Shown here: piece after piece, positions 26,097 through 34,798 of the stretch | How positions within the stretch are numbered: position 1 is the first letter of the stretch | Layout: each line of letters begins with the position of its first letter | Origin: Haloarcula sp. DT43 | Lineage (GTDB): Archaea; Halobacteriota; Halobacteria; Halobacteriales; Haloarculaceae | NCBI RefSeq assembly: GCF_037078405.1 | Contig: NZ_JAYMGZ010000001.1 | Span: 248,001 to 312,000 of the forward strand | DNA: 64,000 nt | Direction: 5' to 3' | The notes under the pieces: model-generated | The model's input: the letters and a program-made list of their open reading frames with translations, nothing else | Database searches by the model: none | What the model was told of the DNA's origin: nothing | Translations under genes and position numbers: made by a program

Positions 26097-28214
26097 TCAG
26101 TCGCTCCCGAGCGTGCCGCTCCGCGGGAGCCCGTTGCGAGTCACCGTCGACGAGGTGTCGGGCGTCGCCAGTCGGACGGCGCACTGTTTGTAGTTCGGCT
26201 CGTTGGACTCGGGGTCGACGGCCGGCAGCGTCAGCTCGTTGACGGCGGTGTTGTGGATGTCCATCCAGATGGTCCCCGGGGGGACGGCGTCGTCCGGCGC
26301 GAGGTCGACGGTCACGCTGCCCCGCCGCGACTCGACGACGGTCCGGCCACGGTCGAACAGCTGGACGTACTGGCCGGCCGTCTCGGGGTGGATGCGGGCC
26401 GTCGGGATGTCGTCGTTCGCTCCCTCCGCCCTGACGTCCGTGTTGTACGCCTCCGCGCGCCGCCCGGTCGTCAGCGTCAGCGGATAGGTCGCGTCGGTCG
26501 GCTCGGGCAGCCCCTTGTACGTCGGCTCCGTGAACTGCGCCAGCCCGGAGTCCGTCGGGAACGACCACGTCTCGCCGTCGTCCGCGTTGGGGTCGTAGTA
26601 GCGGTACCCGCCTTCCGTGGACTCGTCGGGCGCGGGCCAGCGGACGGCCAGTTCCGCGTCGAGGCGGTCGTAGGTGATGCCCGAGCAGTCGGCGACGGTG
26701 CCCTCGGTCAGCGCCGCGAACTCGTCGAAGACGGTCTCCGGGTCGATTGGCGGGTCGTCGAACAGCGTCTCGTCGAGGCGGTTCCCGATGGCGGCGATGA
26801 TGTCGAGGTCCTGCCGGACGCTGTCGACCGTCTCGGTCACGGCGCTGACCTTCGAGACGCGCCGTTCCATGTTCATCGTCGTGCCCTCGCTCTCGCCCCA
26901 CGTCGCCGCGGGCAGGACCACGTCGGCGTACTCGACGGTTTCCGAGTGGAACGCGTCCTGCACGACGAGGAAGACGTCGTCGAGCGACCGCCTGACGTTC
27001 GTGGCGTCGGGCATCCCGACGACGGGGTTGGTGGCGACGGCCCAGACGGCGTCGATGTGGCCGCGGTTGATTTCGTCGACGATGCCGACCGGGCCGGGGC
27101 CGGGCGACGCCGGCAGCCGGTCCAGCGGCACGTCCCAGTGGTCGGCGACTGCCGTCCTGTGGTCGTCGTCGGTGAACGGGCGGTGCCCGGGCCAGGCCTC
27201 CTTCGAGGAGACGACCCGTGCGCCCATGGAGTTGGCCTGGCCGGTCAGCGAGAACGGGCCGCTTCCGGGCCCCATGTTCCCCGTCGCCAGACACAGATTG
27301 ATGAGCGACCGCGCGGCGTCGGTGCCGTTCGTGCTCTGGTTGACGCCCATGCCCCAGTAGACCAGCGTCCGGTCTTCGAAGGCGTCGGCCAGCGCGTCGA
27401 CGGTCTCGACGGGGACGCCGGCCGTCTCGGCGGCGCACTCGACCGGCGGGAGCGAGGCACGGAGGTCCTCGTAGCCGTCGGTGTAGTCCTCGACGAACGC
27501 GCGGTCGACCCGCCCGGTCTCGACCAGCCGCGCGAGGACGGCGCGTGCGAGCTCCACGTCCGTCCCGGCTTCGAGCTGGACGCACAGGTCGGCGTCGGTG
27601 GCGGTCTCGCTTCGCACCGGGTCGACGACGACGAGACGGCTGTCCGGCTCGCTCGCGCTGTCGAGAATCCAGCGGTAGAGGACGGGGTGTGCCGCGGCCG
27701 GGTTCGCACCCCAGACGAGATGCGTCTCCGCTTTCGGGATGTCGTCGTAGGTACACGGCGGCGCGTCGCTACCGAAGGCGTCGTAGTAGGCGGTGACGGC
27801 GCTGGCCATGCACAACGTCGTGTTCGCGTCGAAGTACTCGGTCCCGATGCCGGCGCGGGCGACCTTCCCGAGCGCGTAGGCGGCCTCGTTGGTCTGTTGC
27901 CCGCTTCCGAGGACTGCGATTCTGTTCGGGTCCTCCGCGATGGTCTGGATGAACTCCGAGGCGACGATGCCCAGTGCCGTCCGCCAGGATGTCGGCTTGA
28001 GTGTGTCCCCGCGCCGGACCAGCGGCTCGGTGAGCCACTCCCCGTCCGGGTTCTCGGTTTCCCTGATACCGCGCTCGCAGGCGAGCCCGTTCGAGACGGG
28101 GTGGTTCCGGTTCCCGCGAACTGTGTCGATGCCGTACCCCTCGTCGACGCCACGCTGTTGCTGTCCACAGCCCACGGCACACCGCATGCAGGTGGTTGGC
28201 TTCCAGTAGTTCAT
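26097..28214 (-). CDS. nasA: Assimilatory nitrate reductase, catalytic subunit (paralogue 2)
   Basis: 705 residues from ATG 28214. Same architecture as its paralogue: 4Fe-4S cysteines C9, C12, C16, C46, Mo-ligand C135, and C-terminal molydopterin-binding domain; no Tat signal. It faces the transporter gene across a 688-nt spacer, like the nasA side of the nas cluster described in Haloferax mediterranei, so this is the better candidate for the main NasA. Electrons probably come from ferredoxin, as in haloarchaeal Nas. Function by family; which copy works in vivo is unknown. Confidence 0.92.
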   Translation of the reverse strand: MNYWKPTTCMRCAVGCGQQQRGVDEGYGIDTVRGNRNHPVSNGLACERGIRETENPDGEWLTEPLVRRGDTLKPTSWRTALGIVASEFIQTIAEDPNRIAVLGSGQQTNEAAYALGKVARAGIGTEYFDANTTLCMASAVTAYYDAFGSDAPPCTYDDIPKAETHLVWGANPAAAHPVLYRWILDSASEPDSRLVVVDPVRSETATDADLCVQLEAGTDVELARAVLARLVETGRVDRAFVEDYTDGYEDLRASLPPVECAAETAGVPVETVDALADAFEDRTLVYWGMGVNQSTNGTDAARSLINLCLATGNMGPGSGPFSLTGQANSMGARVVSSKEAWPGHRPFTDDDHRTAVADHWDVPLDRLPASPGPGPVGIVDEINRGHIDAVWAVATNPVVGMPDATNVRRSLDDVFLVVQDAFHSETVEYADVVLPAATWGESEGTTMNMERRVSKVSAVTETVDSVRQDLDIIAAIGNRLDETLFDDPPIDPETVFDEFAALTEGTVADCSGITYDRLDAELAVRWPAPDESTEGGYRYYDPNADDGETWSFPTDSGLAQFTEPTYKGLPEPTDATYPLTLTTGRRAEAYNTDVRAEGANDDIPTARIHPETAGQYVQLFDRGRTVVESRRGSVTVDLAPDDAVPPGTIWMDIHNTAVNELTLPAVDPESNEPNYKQCAVRLATPDTSSTVTRNGLPRSGTLGSD

Positions 28215-28389
28215 CTGTCGGAACAGTTCGCCGTCGGGACGGCACGCTGATTTCGGGTAACGAAGCGCGTTCGGCCGCTGGCCGGCGGGTTCCGGACCAG
28301 ACCGCGCGAACGCGAGTCGTTCCGTCGTTCGTCTCTCATTGTGATGGTGGACAGGTACGCATCTCGCGTTCGTTCACGATACTGCCCTG

Positions 28390-28395
28390 TATATA
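28390..28395 (-). promoter_or_regulatory. Candidate TATA box of nasA
   Basis: TATATA, within the minus-strand context CCCCTATATACAGGG. If used, transcription would begin near 28365 and leave a leader of about 150 nt before the nasA ATG at 28214. Confidence 0.35.
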
Positions 28396-28426
28396 GGGGA
28401 TATTCATATGAGCAGCCGAATAACAC

Positions 28427-28441
28427 TTTCGTTGAACGAAA
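28427..28441. promoter_or_regulatory. Perfect palindrome, candidate operator of the nas genes
   Basis: TTTCGTT-G-AACGAAA, a 7-1-7 perfect inverted repeat about 32 nt upstream of the candidate nasA TATA box. Position and symmetry fit a dimeric regulator site; no regulator is identified. Confidence 0.4.
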
Positions 28442-28890
28442 ATATTGGAAAAATCACGACAACTGGTCACACGGAATCGGTCGCCGCGCAGGTCGCACCC
28501 GCTCGGACGAGGTCCGTCGGGACGGTCACGAGCACTCCGCTGTCAGACTGAACGGGAGCTTCAGTCCCTCTGGACCGAATATTCCACCGTCTGCGGTGCG
28601 AACACTCCAACCAGTGTCGCGTCAGACGAGCCCGATTGACGATTACACACTCGAATCGGCGACTTCGTTGACGTTCGTAAGAATCGCTCGCCCGGCCGGG
28701 ACAGAAACGGCTGGATTGACGGGATGTCTGAATAGGCTCTAAATATTCCGATTTTGTAAACGAACATCGTTATAATCCTCTGTTCGATAGCATATACTGA
28801 GTCAATGTGTTCGAACGTAGTGGAAAATCGGCGCAAAGATGGCAGATTTCAACTAATGATCGGTAACAATTGCCGCTCGACGACGGTCAC

Positions 28891-28897
28891 GGAGGTG
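28891..28897 (+). promoter_or_regulatory. Shine-Dalgarno site of the nitrate transporter gene
   Basis: GGAGGTG, five bases before the ATG at 28903. It fixes that ATG as the start and shows the transcript has a leader, unlike most haloarchaeal genes. Confidence 0.7.
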
Positions 28898-28902
28898 TCA
28901 CG

Positions 28903-30225
28903 ATGGGACTGATCAAGATGACGAAGTATCGGACGCTGTTGCTGGCGACCATCGGGTTCAACTTCTCCTTTCTCATCTGGTTCTCGTTCGCGCCGTTCAC
29001 GGGACCGATTGCCGACGAGTTCGGGCTGACGACGGCCGAAATCGGCATCCTCGCCAGTTCGGCCATCTGGATGGCTCCCTTCGGCCGGATGCTGACCGGC
29101 TGGCTCTCGGATAAGTTCGGCGCGCCGGCAATCTTCGCTATCGTGCTGGCGTACGTCGGCGTGTTCTCGATTGCGAGCGCGTTCGCGCAGGACTACTCTC
29201 TGTTCTTCGTGACGCGGCTCATCGTGGCGACGGCGGGCATCACGTTCGTCATCGGCATCCAGCACGTCGCCGAGTGGTTCGAAGAGGAGAACCTCGGACT
29301 GGCCGAGGGCATCTACGCCGGCGTCGGCAACGCCGGTGCGGCGGGCGGCGCGCTCGTCCTCCCGCGCGTCTTCGGCACGGGCTGGAGCGGGCCGCTGTTC
29401 GCTACGAGCTGGCGGGCCGCCTTCTTCTACACCGGTATCGTCTCCATCGTCCTGGCCGTCGCGTACTACACGCTCGGCGAGGCCGCGAAGACCGCGGAGA
29501 AGCGCCAGGCCACCAAGGACAACGCGAGCTTCAAGGACTGGGTCCACACGGCGACCCGTTACGGGACCGTCGTCCTCGCGCTGGCGTACGTGATGTCGTT
29601 CGGCCTCGAACTCTCGATGAACGGCTGGCTCGCCACCTACTACCGCGAGGCGTTCAATCAGGACAACCTCGTCGTCGCGAGCACGTTCGCCGCGACGTTC
29701 TCCGTCGCCGCCGGCCTCCTGCGCCCCATCGGCGGCTACGTCAGCGACGTACTCGCCCGCAAGGAGAAGGACATCCTGCCGTTCTTCACGGGCCGCTACC
29801 GCGAGCAGTGGACGTTCGTCACGCTGTGTTTCATCGTCGTGACGATGTTCGCGATGACGCTCGCCGGGCTCTCGGGCGTGCTGATGAACGCCGTCGTCAT
29901 CGGCTTCCTCGTCGGCACGGCCTGTGCCTTCGCCGAGGGCTCCATCTTCGCGATGGTCCCCTCGATGTTCCCCAACAGCTCCGGCGCGGTCGCGGGCGTC
30001 GTCGGCGGCGTCGGCACCGTCGGCGGAATCATCTACCCGCTGATCTACTCCGCCCCGTGGCTGGCGAACCTCCACCTCGGCTACTCCATCGTCGCGGCCT
30101 CGATGATTCCCATCGTGTTGCTCGCGGCGTGGGTGTTCCAGCCGGAAATCGCGCAGGTCGCCAACACCGCCGGCTTCGTCGGCGGGTCGGGCAGCACGGA
30201 GACGGTTCCGTCCGGGGACGACTGA
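28903..30225 (+). CDS. nasB: Nitrate/nitrite MFS transporter (NarK/NasB-like)
   Basis: 440 residues with about 12 membrane helices. [20 protein letters not shown] is the nitrate/nitrite-porter version of the MFS loop, and [17 protein letters not shown] contains the Gly-rich nitrate signature region; a second appears in the C-terminal half ([20 protein letters not shown]). It imports nitrate for the cytoplasmic NasA. The MobA-like gene overlaps its stop by 1 nt (TGATG). The gene order transporter-MobA-nitrite reductase resembles the nas region of Haloferax mediterranei, whose nasB name I use. Confidence 0.88.
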   Translation: MGLIKMTKYRTLLLATIGFNFSFLIWFSFAPFTGPIADEFGLTTAEIGILASSAIWMAPFGRMLTGWLSDKFGAPAIFAIVLAYVGVFSIASAFAQDYSLFFVTRLIVATAGITFVIGIQHVAEWFEEENLGLAEGIYAGVGNAGAAGGALVLPRVFGTGWSGPLFATSWRAAFFYTGIVSIVLAVAYYTLGEAAKTAEKRQATKDNASFKDWVHTATRYGTVVLALAYVMSFGLELSMNGWLATYYREAFNQDNLVVASTFAATFSVAAGLLRPIGGYVSDVLARKEKDILPFFTGRYREQWTFVTLCFIVVTMFAMTLAGLSGVLMNAVVIGFLVGTACAFAEGSIFAMVPSMFPNSSGAVAGVVGGVGTVGGIIYPLIYSAPWLANLHLGYSIVAASMIPIVLLAAWVFQPEIAQVANTAGFVGGSGSTETVPSGDD

Positions 30226-30809
30226 TGCGCTCGGCAGTGGTCCTCGCGGGCGGGCACTCGACACGCGCTAGCGAGACCGGCGGGGCGACCGCCGATTTCG
30301 ACGGCGAGCCGATGATTCGCCACGTCGTGGCCGGGGTCAGCGACGCCGTCGACGAGGTGGTCGTCAACTGCCGCGACGACCAGCGCGCGGCCATCGAGGC
30401 GGCGCTGTCCGGACTGGACGTGCGGTTCGCCTTCGACCCGGTCCCCGACGGCGGCCCGGTCGCGGGCATCCGAACCGGCTGCCGGGTCGCGCGCGGCGAG
30501 TGGACGTTCGTCACGCCCTGCGACCGGCCGTCCGTCTCCACCGCGCTCCCCCAGCAACTGTTCGAGGCCGCGGCCGGCGACGGCGCGGTCCCCCTCGTCG
30601 GCGGCAGCCCGCGCCCGCTCTCGGCCGTCTACGACACGCGGGCGGCCATCGAAGCCTGCGAGACGACCATCGGGCTCGGCTCGCCGGCCGTCTCGGACTT
30701 CCTCGCGCGGCTCTCGCCGGTCACCGTTGCGGACCCGGTTCCCGAGCACGCGTTCGACGGGTTCGACACGCCAACCGCGCTCCGTGTCTCCAGGGACCGG
30801 TCCGCGTAA
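30225..30809 (+). CDS. MobA-like molybdenum cofactor guanylyltransferase (divergent)
   Basis: 194 residues. The fold matches MobA-type nucleotidyltransferases: N-terminal VVLAGGHSTR, DGEPMIRHVV, and a metal-binding Asp in TPCDRPSVS. MobA adds GMP to molybdopterin to give the MGD cofactor needed by nitrate reductase. The usual RxG...K after the Gly loop reads RASETGG here, so the conserved Gly and Lys are replaced. Translationally coupled to the transporter (TGATG). It corresponds in position to nasC of Haloferax mediterranei. Confidence 0.75.
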   Translation: MRSAVVLAGGHSTRASETGGATADFDGEPMIRHVVAGVSDAVDEVVVNCRDDQRAAIEAALSGLDVRFAFDPVPDGGPVAGIRTGCRVARGEWTFVTPCDRPSVSTALPQQLFEAAAGDGAVPLVGGSPRPLSAVYDTRAAIEACETTIGLGSPAVSDFLARLSPVTVADPVPEHAFDGFDTPTALRVSRDRSA

Positions 30810-31139
30810 CCGGTCGACACGGCCGTCTGACCGCGCCGCCGTCCGTCGGTTTTCTCGCCTGTGCAGGCCCCGGGAGCGACGCCTCGCTCGCCGCCGAACA
30901 CTTCTGGACACTCGTCCGCCCGAGCGGGCCTGACCGGTCGTTCGTCAAACGCCCCGCTTTATCACCGCCGTCTCGGCGCCCTTCTTGACGGTCGTTCGCT
31001 AACGCGACCCTACGTCCGTCTTTGTCAACGAATAGGGTTTTACCCCTCCGAATAAAACGTTCAGCCGTAAATTAGCGGACATTCGAACATATATGAGCGA
31101 TAAAATAATACGCACTTTCGAAACGGGAGGGCACTGACG
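30810..31139. other. Gene-free region upstream of nitrite reductase
   Basis: The first ~200 bases are G/C-rich with no recognisable gene. From about 31000 the sequence becomes A/T-rich (TATA-like stretches near 31088-31094 and 31100-31110) and ends with a Shine-Dalgarno site, so this holds the promoter and leader of the nitrite reductase gene. Confidence 0.6.
31125..31131 (+). promoter_or_regulatory. Shine-Dalgarno site of nitrite reductase gene
   Basis: GGGAGGG with 8 bases to the ATG at 31140; decides that start. Confidence 0.65.
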
Positions 31140-32906
31140 ATGCCACACAAGAAAGAAGAGATAAAGGGCGAACTGTACGGCGACGCCGTCCGGGAGAAGC
31201 TCGAGGAGTTCGCCGAACAGGGCTGGGAGTCGATTCCCGAGGACGAGCGCGAGGAGTGGTTCTCGCGGTTCAAGTTCTGGGGCGTGTTCCACCACCGCGG
31301 CGGTCAGGAGTCGTACTTCATGATGCGGCTGACAAACTGCGGAGGAATCCTCGAACCCGACCAGCTCCGGGCCATCGGTGAGGTCGCCCGCGACTACGCC
31401 AAGGGCCCCGCCGAGAATCCCGAGTTCGGCAACGGCTGGATAGACCTCACGACGCGCCAGTCCATCCAGCTCCACTGGCTCAAGCTCGAGGACATCCCCG
31501 AGATATGGGAGAAGCTCGAAGCGGTCGGCGTCTCCTCGCGCTCGGCGGGCGGGGACACGATGCGCAACATCTCCGGCTGTCCCGTCGCCGGCAAGGCCGA
31601 GGAGTACGTCGAGTCCCGCCCCATCTTAGACGAGATTCAGGAGACCATCCGGGAAGACGACGACCTCTGTAACATGCCCCGGAAGTTCAACATCTCCGTG
31701 TCGGGGTGTCGCCAGGGGTGTGCCCAGGATAGTATCAACGACATCGGGCTGGAACCGGCCCACAAGTTCGTCGACGGCGAGGAGGTCGAGGGGTTCAACG
31801 TCCGCGTCGGCGGCGGCCTCGGCGGCCGCGAACCGCGCGAGGCCCGCCCGCTCGACCTGTTCGTCCGCCCGGAACACGCCGTCGAGACCGTCCGGGCGTT
31901 CGTCGAGTACTACCACGAGGAGGGCAACCGCCAGAACCGCTCGAAGAACCGCGCGCGCTTCTTCGTTGACGAGCACGGCACCGACGCCATCCGGGAGGCA
32001 CTCGACGAGCGGCTGGACTTCGAGTTCGAGACCGCCGGCACGGACTTCCGTGGGGAGTACACGTACAACGCCGGCAAGCCCATCGAGTACGGTGCCCACG
32101 ACCACGTCGGCGTCTACGACCAGGAGGACGGGAAGAACTACGTCGGCCTCTCGGTCCCCGTGGGCCGGCTCTCTGCCGAGGACGCAATCGAGCTAGCGGA
32201 CCTCGCCGACGCCTACGGCTCGGGCGAGGTGCGGCTGACCCGCCGGCAGAATCCGCTCGTCATGGACGTGCCCGACGACAAGCTCTCGAACCTGCTCAAC
32301 GAGCCGCTGCTGGACAAGCACTCGCCCGAGCCCAACCCCTTCGTCCAGGGCGCGATGGCCTGTACCGGGACGGAGTTCTGCTCGCTGGCGCTGACCGAGA
32401 CGAAGGCCCGGATGGCCCGCCTGCTCCGCTGGCTCGGCGACAACGTCGACGTGCCCGACGACGTGGACCGAATCAAGATGCACTTCTCGGGCTGTACGGC
32501 CGACTGCGGGCAGGCGATGACGGCCGACATCGGCCTGCAGGGGATGCGCGCCCGCAAGGACGGCCAGATGGTCGAGGCCGTCGACGTGGGCGTCGGCGGC
32601 GGCATCGGCGAGAACCCGTCGTTCATCGAGTGGGTCCGCCAGCGCGTGCCCGCCGACGAAGCGCCGGGCATGATAAAGAACATCGTCGAGGCCTACGCGG
32701 CGCTGCGCTCGGAGGGCCAGACATTCCAGGAGTGGGTCGACGCCACTGGTCACGAGACCATCGTGGAACTGGCTGAACCCCACGAGGTCGAGGGGTACAC
32801 CGACCCCTGCCTGACCGACGGCAAGCAGTCCTGGTACCCCTTCGACGACGGCGAGAGCCCCGCCCCGACCGACGCCGAGGGCCAACCCATCTCGGCGGAC
32901 GACTGA
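31140..32906 (+). CDS. nasD: Ferredoxin-nitrite reductase
   Basis: 588-residue siroheme and 4Fe-4S enzyme reducing nitrite to ammonium with ferredoxin as donor. The cluster/siroheme cysteines are C408 and C414 (CTGTEFC) and C452 and C456 (CTADC), the standard C-x5-C...C-x3-C arrangement. Two ferredoxin-like half repeats are visible (NISGCPVAGKAEE region and VPVGRLSAEDAIELADLADA region). Cytoplasmic; works after NasA. Preceded by its own promoter and Shine-Dalgarno site. It is the NirA family; in Haloferax mediterranei the gene is called nasD. Confidence 0.94.
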   Translation: MPHKKEEIKGELYGDAVREKLEEFAEQGWESIPEDEREEWFSRFKFWGVFHHRGGQESYFMMRLTNCGGILEPDQLRAIGEVARDYAKGPAENPEFGNGWIDLTTRQSIQLHWLKLEDIPEIWEKLEAVGVSSRSAGGDTMRNISGCPVAGKAEEYVESRPILDEIQETIREDDDLCNMPRKFNISVSGCRQGCAQDSINDIGLEPAHKFVDGEEVEGFNVRVGGGLGGREPREARPLDLFVRPEHAVETVRAFVEYYHEEGNRQNRSKNRARFFVDEHGTDAIREALDERLDFEFETAGTDFRGEYTYNAGKPIEYGAHDHVGVYDQEDGKNYVGLSVPVGRLSAEDAIELADLADAYGSGEVRLTRRQNPLVMDVPDDKLSNLLNEPLLDKHSPEPNPFVQGAMACTGTEFCSLALTETKARMARLLRWLGDNVDVPDDVDRIKMHFSGCTADCGQAMTADIGLQGMRARKDGQMVEAVDVGVGGGIGENPSFIEWVRQRVPADEAPGMIKNIVEAYAALRSEGQTFQEWVDATGHETIVELAEPHEVEGYTDPCLTDGKQSWYPFDDGESPAPTDAEGQPISADD

Positions 32907-32908
32907 CC

Positions 32909-33007
32909 ATGCCGGACAGTTCGACCGACGGCGACGGGGCGTCCGACCCGTCGGAATCCGCGGTCCAGGGGGTGGCATACGACGTCGCACCGGAGCTACT
33001 GGAGTAA
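32909..33007 (+). CDS. Possible 32-residue acidic protein downstream of nitrite reductase
   Basis: ATG lies 2 nt after the nitrite reductase stop and the frame ends with TAA. The product is 32 residues, acidic and Ser-rich at the N-terminus, ending in VQGVAYDVAPELLE. The tight spacing and G/C-ending codons suggest a real small gene in the same transcript, but it could also be chance. No family recognised. Confidence 0.45.
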   Translation: MPDSSTDGDGASDPSESAVQGVAYDVAPELLE

Positions 33008-33097
33008 CGCGGCCCCGGCTCCGAGAGCCGGTCCAGGGACGTGACACGCCCGGCGTGTCCGTCTCTTCTCGGGGACTGCTCGTGTCCACGTCCCCGC

Positions 33098-33102
33098 TTT
33101 TT
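33098..33102 (+). terminator. Oligo-T stretch after the nitrite reductase unit
   Basis: Five T in a G/C-rich spacer, 91 nt after the small downstream gene. Candidate transcription end; no other evidence. Confidence 0.3.
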
Positions 33103-33150
33103 CCGTCGACGGTAAAACTGTCGAGCCGCCGGCTCTCGGCGAAAGCGCGC

Positions 33151-33795
33151 TCAGTCGAGAATGTCGCTGGCTTCGGTGTCGACCGCCACGTCGGTGTCGA
33201 GGTCGATGTCCTGAATGAGCGCCACCAGGTCCTCCAGTTCGGGGAACGTGTACACGGTCATCCCGAGGTCGCCGTCGTCGACGGTGATGCGCGAGTCGAC
33301 GACGAACACCAGGTCCGAGTCCGGCCAGCCACCCATCTTGTCGACGATGCCGTCGGCCGGCCCGAACACGAAGTTCGGCGTCCCCATGTCGATGGTCGTC
33401 TCCAGCACGTTGGCCCAGCCGTCGATGAACGCCGAGGTCATGATGTTGCCGATTTCCTGCATCGCCGACCGCTCCATATCGGAGAACTCCTCGCCGTCGC
33501 TCGGGTCGCCCATCCCGCCCATCATCGCGCCGGCCAGCCGCTTGCTGTCGGCCGGGTCAAGCAGGAACAGGACGTAGCCGTACGGCGGTTCGTTCAGTTC
33601 GACGTAGATGCCGACGCTCCTGTCGTCGCCGATGTGCGTTTCGACGTCTTCGATGTCGAGAAAATTAATCTGTGAGGTCCGAACCGTCGCGTCGAGCCCG
33701 GTCAACTGACCGAGGTTCTCGGCGACCGTCCCCGACCCCTCCTTTGCCATCTGATTGAAAAGGTCCAGTTTCCGCACGTCGACTTTCAAGCCCAT
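33151..33795 (-). CDS. cheC: CheC family chemotaxis protein
   Basis: 214 residues. Of the two CheC phosphatase helices, the second is intact (SDMERSAMQEIGNIMTSAF, the S/D-x3-E-x2-N pattern), while the first (LFNQMAKEGSGTVAENLG) lacks the Glu and Asn in the expected places. CheC proteins remove phosphate from CheY and, with CheD, adjust receptor adaptation; haloarchaea carry several copies. This one stands apart from a che cluster, beside nitrogen genes and the transducer at 36588. The AT-containing region 33796-33964 upstream holds no gene. Confidence 0.85.
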   Translation of the reverse strand: MGLKVDVRKLDLFNQMAKEGSGTVAENLGQLTGLDATVRTSQINFLDIEDVETHIGDDRSVGIYVELNEPPYGYVLFLLDPADSKRLAGAMMGGMGDPSDGEEFSDMERSAMQEIGNIMTSAFIDGWANVLETTIDMGTPNFVFGPADGIVDKMGGWPDSDLVFVVDSRITVDDGDLGMTVYTFPELEDLVALIQDIDLDTDVAVDTEASDILD

Positions 33796-33964
33796 ACCTA
33801 CCCGAGCGTCGCAAGCGGCTTAACGCCACCGCTGGGTACCGCTTTCGCCAGCGCTCGGGACTCTGGCCGTCTGTCGCGCCCCTCAATCTTCGCCTATTGG
33901 ACCGGCCGCTCGACGGACTAGCCGGTGTCCGTTACGGCGACGAAAAACAGAACCGCAGGCGCGT

Positions 33965-34423
33965 TCAGGCGTCAGTCCCGTCGACCGGGAACTGCTCGTG
34001 TTCACAGACCGTGTTCAACACGACTGACGTCGAGGCAGAGCGGATGTCCTCGTCGGTCAGCAGCGTCTTTATCCGCTCGTTCATCGACTGCGTGTCGGTG
34101 AACTTCCCGACGGCCACGATGTCGTGGTCGCCGGTCACTTCGTAGACCGCGATCATCTCGCGGCGGTTACGTAACTGCTCCACCACCCGTCCGAGCCCGT
34201 CGCCCTCGACGGAGAGCTGGAACACGGCGGTCACGTCGTACCCCAGCGCCCCGTAATCGATGTCGACGGTGTATTCGTCGATCACACCGGTCGCCTCCAG
34301 GTCGTCCATCCGGCGCGAGACCGTGGTCGCCGCGATGCCGGTCGCCGCGGCGACGTCACGGGCGCTCGCACGGCCGTCCTGGAGCAGTGCGTTCACCACC
34401 TGCCTGTCGGTATCATCGACCAT
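33965..34423 (-). CDS. Lrp/AsnC family transcriptional regulator
   Basis: 152 residues: an N-terminal winged helix-turn-helix (DTDRQVVNALLQDGRASARD, then GIAATTVSRRMDDLE) and a RAM-type ligand-binding domain (VTAVFQLSVEGDG, EVTGDHDIVAVGKF). Starts 9 nt after the glnK stop on the same strand, so amt-glnK-lrp form one unit. It may sense an amino acid such as glutamine and control the unit itself; that is inference from position. A C-terminal CEHEQFP tail is unusual. Confidence 0.88.
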   Translation of the reverse strand: MVDDTDRQVVNALLQDGRASARDVAAATGIAATTVSRRMDDLEATGVIDEYTVDIDYGALGYDVTAVFQLSVEGDGLGRVVEQLRNRREMIAVYEVTGDHDIVAVGKFTDTQSMNERIKTLLTDEDIRSASTSVVLNTVCEHEQFPVDGTDA

Positions 34424-34432
34424 TTCGTCCGC

Positions 34433-34798
34433 TCAGACTGCCTCGGGGCCTTCTTTACCGGTCCTGACCTGGTAGGCGTTGTCCACGGGGAGGACGAATA
34501 TCTTGCCGTCTCCTTTCTCGCCGGTGTGGGCACCGTCGGCGATGGCCTCGACCACGTCGTCGGCGGGGATGTCCGCGACGACTGTCTCGACTTTGACCTT
34601 CTGGTGGAGGTCGACGACGTACTCCTCGCCGCGCCACTGCCCCTTCTTCGCGGGCTGTGAGCCGCGGCCGGAGACGTTCGTCACTGTCAGCGACGGGGCA
34701 CCGACTTCGGCGAGCGCCTTCTTCACGTCGCCCAGTTTGTCCGGTCGAACCATTGCCACTATCATCTTGATCTCGGTTTCGTCGTTTTCTTCAGTCAT
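34433..34798 (-). CDS. glnK: PII nitrogen regulatory protein
   Basis: 121 residues, PII fold. The T-loop is [14 protein letters not shown] with Tyr60, equivalent to the uridylylated Tyr51 of bacterial PII; the C-terminal loop [19 protein letters not shown] is intact. A 9-residue acidic extension precedes the canonical start of the fold. It binds ATP/ADP and 2-oxoglutarate and regulates Amt and often glutamine synthetase. Its start overlaps the amt stop by 8 nt, the near-universal amt-glnK pairing. Confidence 0.95.
   Translation of the reverse strand: MTEENDETEIKMIVAMVRPDKLGDVKKALAEVGAPSLTVTNVSGRGSQPAKKGQWRGEEYVVDLHQKVKVETVVADIPADDVVEAIADGAHTGEKGDGKIFVLPVDNAYQVRTGKEGPEAV

Larger units (their letters stand above)
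28215..28902. other. Gene-free divergent regulatory region between nasA and the nitrate transporter
   Basis: No convincing gene. The region is richer in A/T than its surroundings, especially 28385-28460 and 28740-28860. It must hold promoters for the minus-strand nasA and the plus-strand transporter. A perfect 7-1-7 palindrome lies at 28427-28441, a TATA-like stretch at 28390-28395, an AACGA/TCGTT inverted repeat at 28759-28771 and a Shine-Dalgarno site at 28891-28897. Short open frames here have none of the codon bias of neighbours. Confidence 0.7.

Noticed and set aside
28341-28742. 133-residue open frame in the nasA-transporter spacer
   Set aside because: No codon bias, no family, and the region is better explained as a control region.
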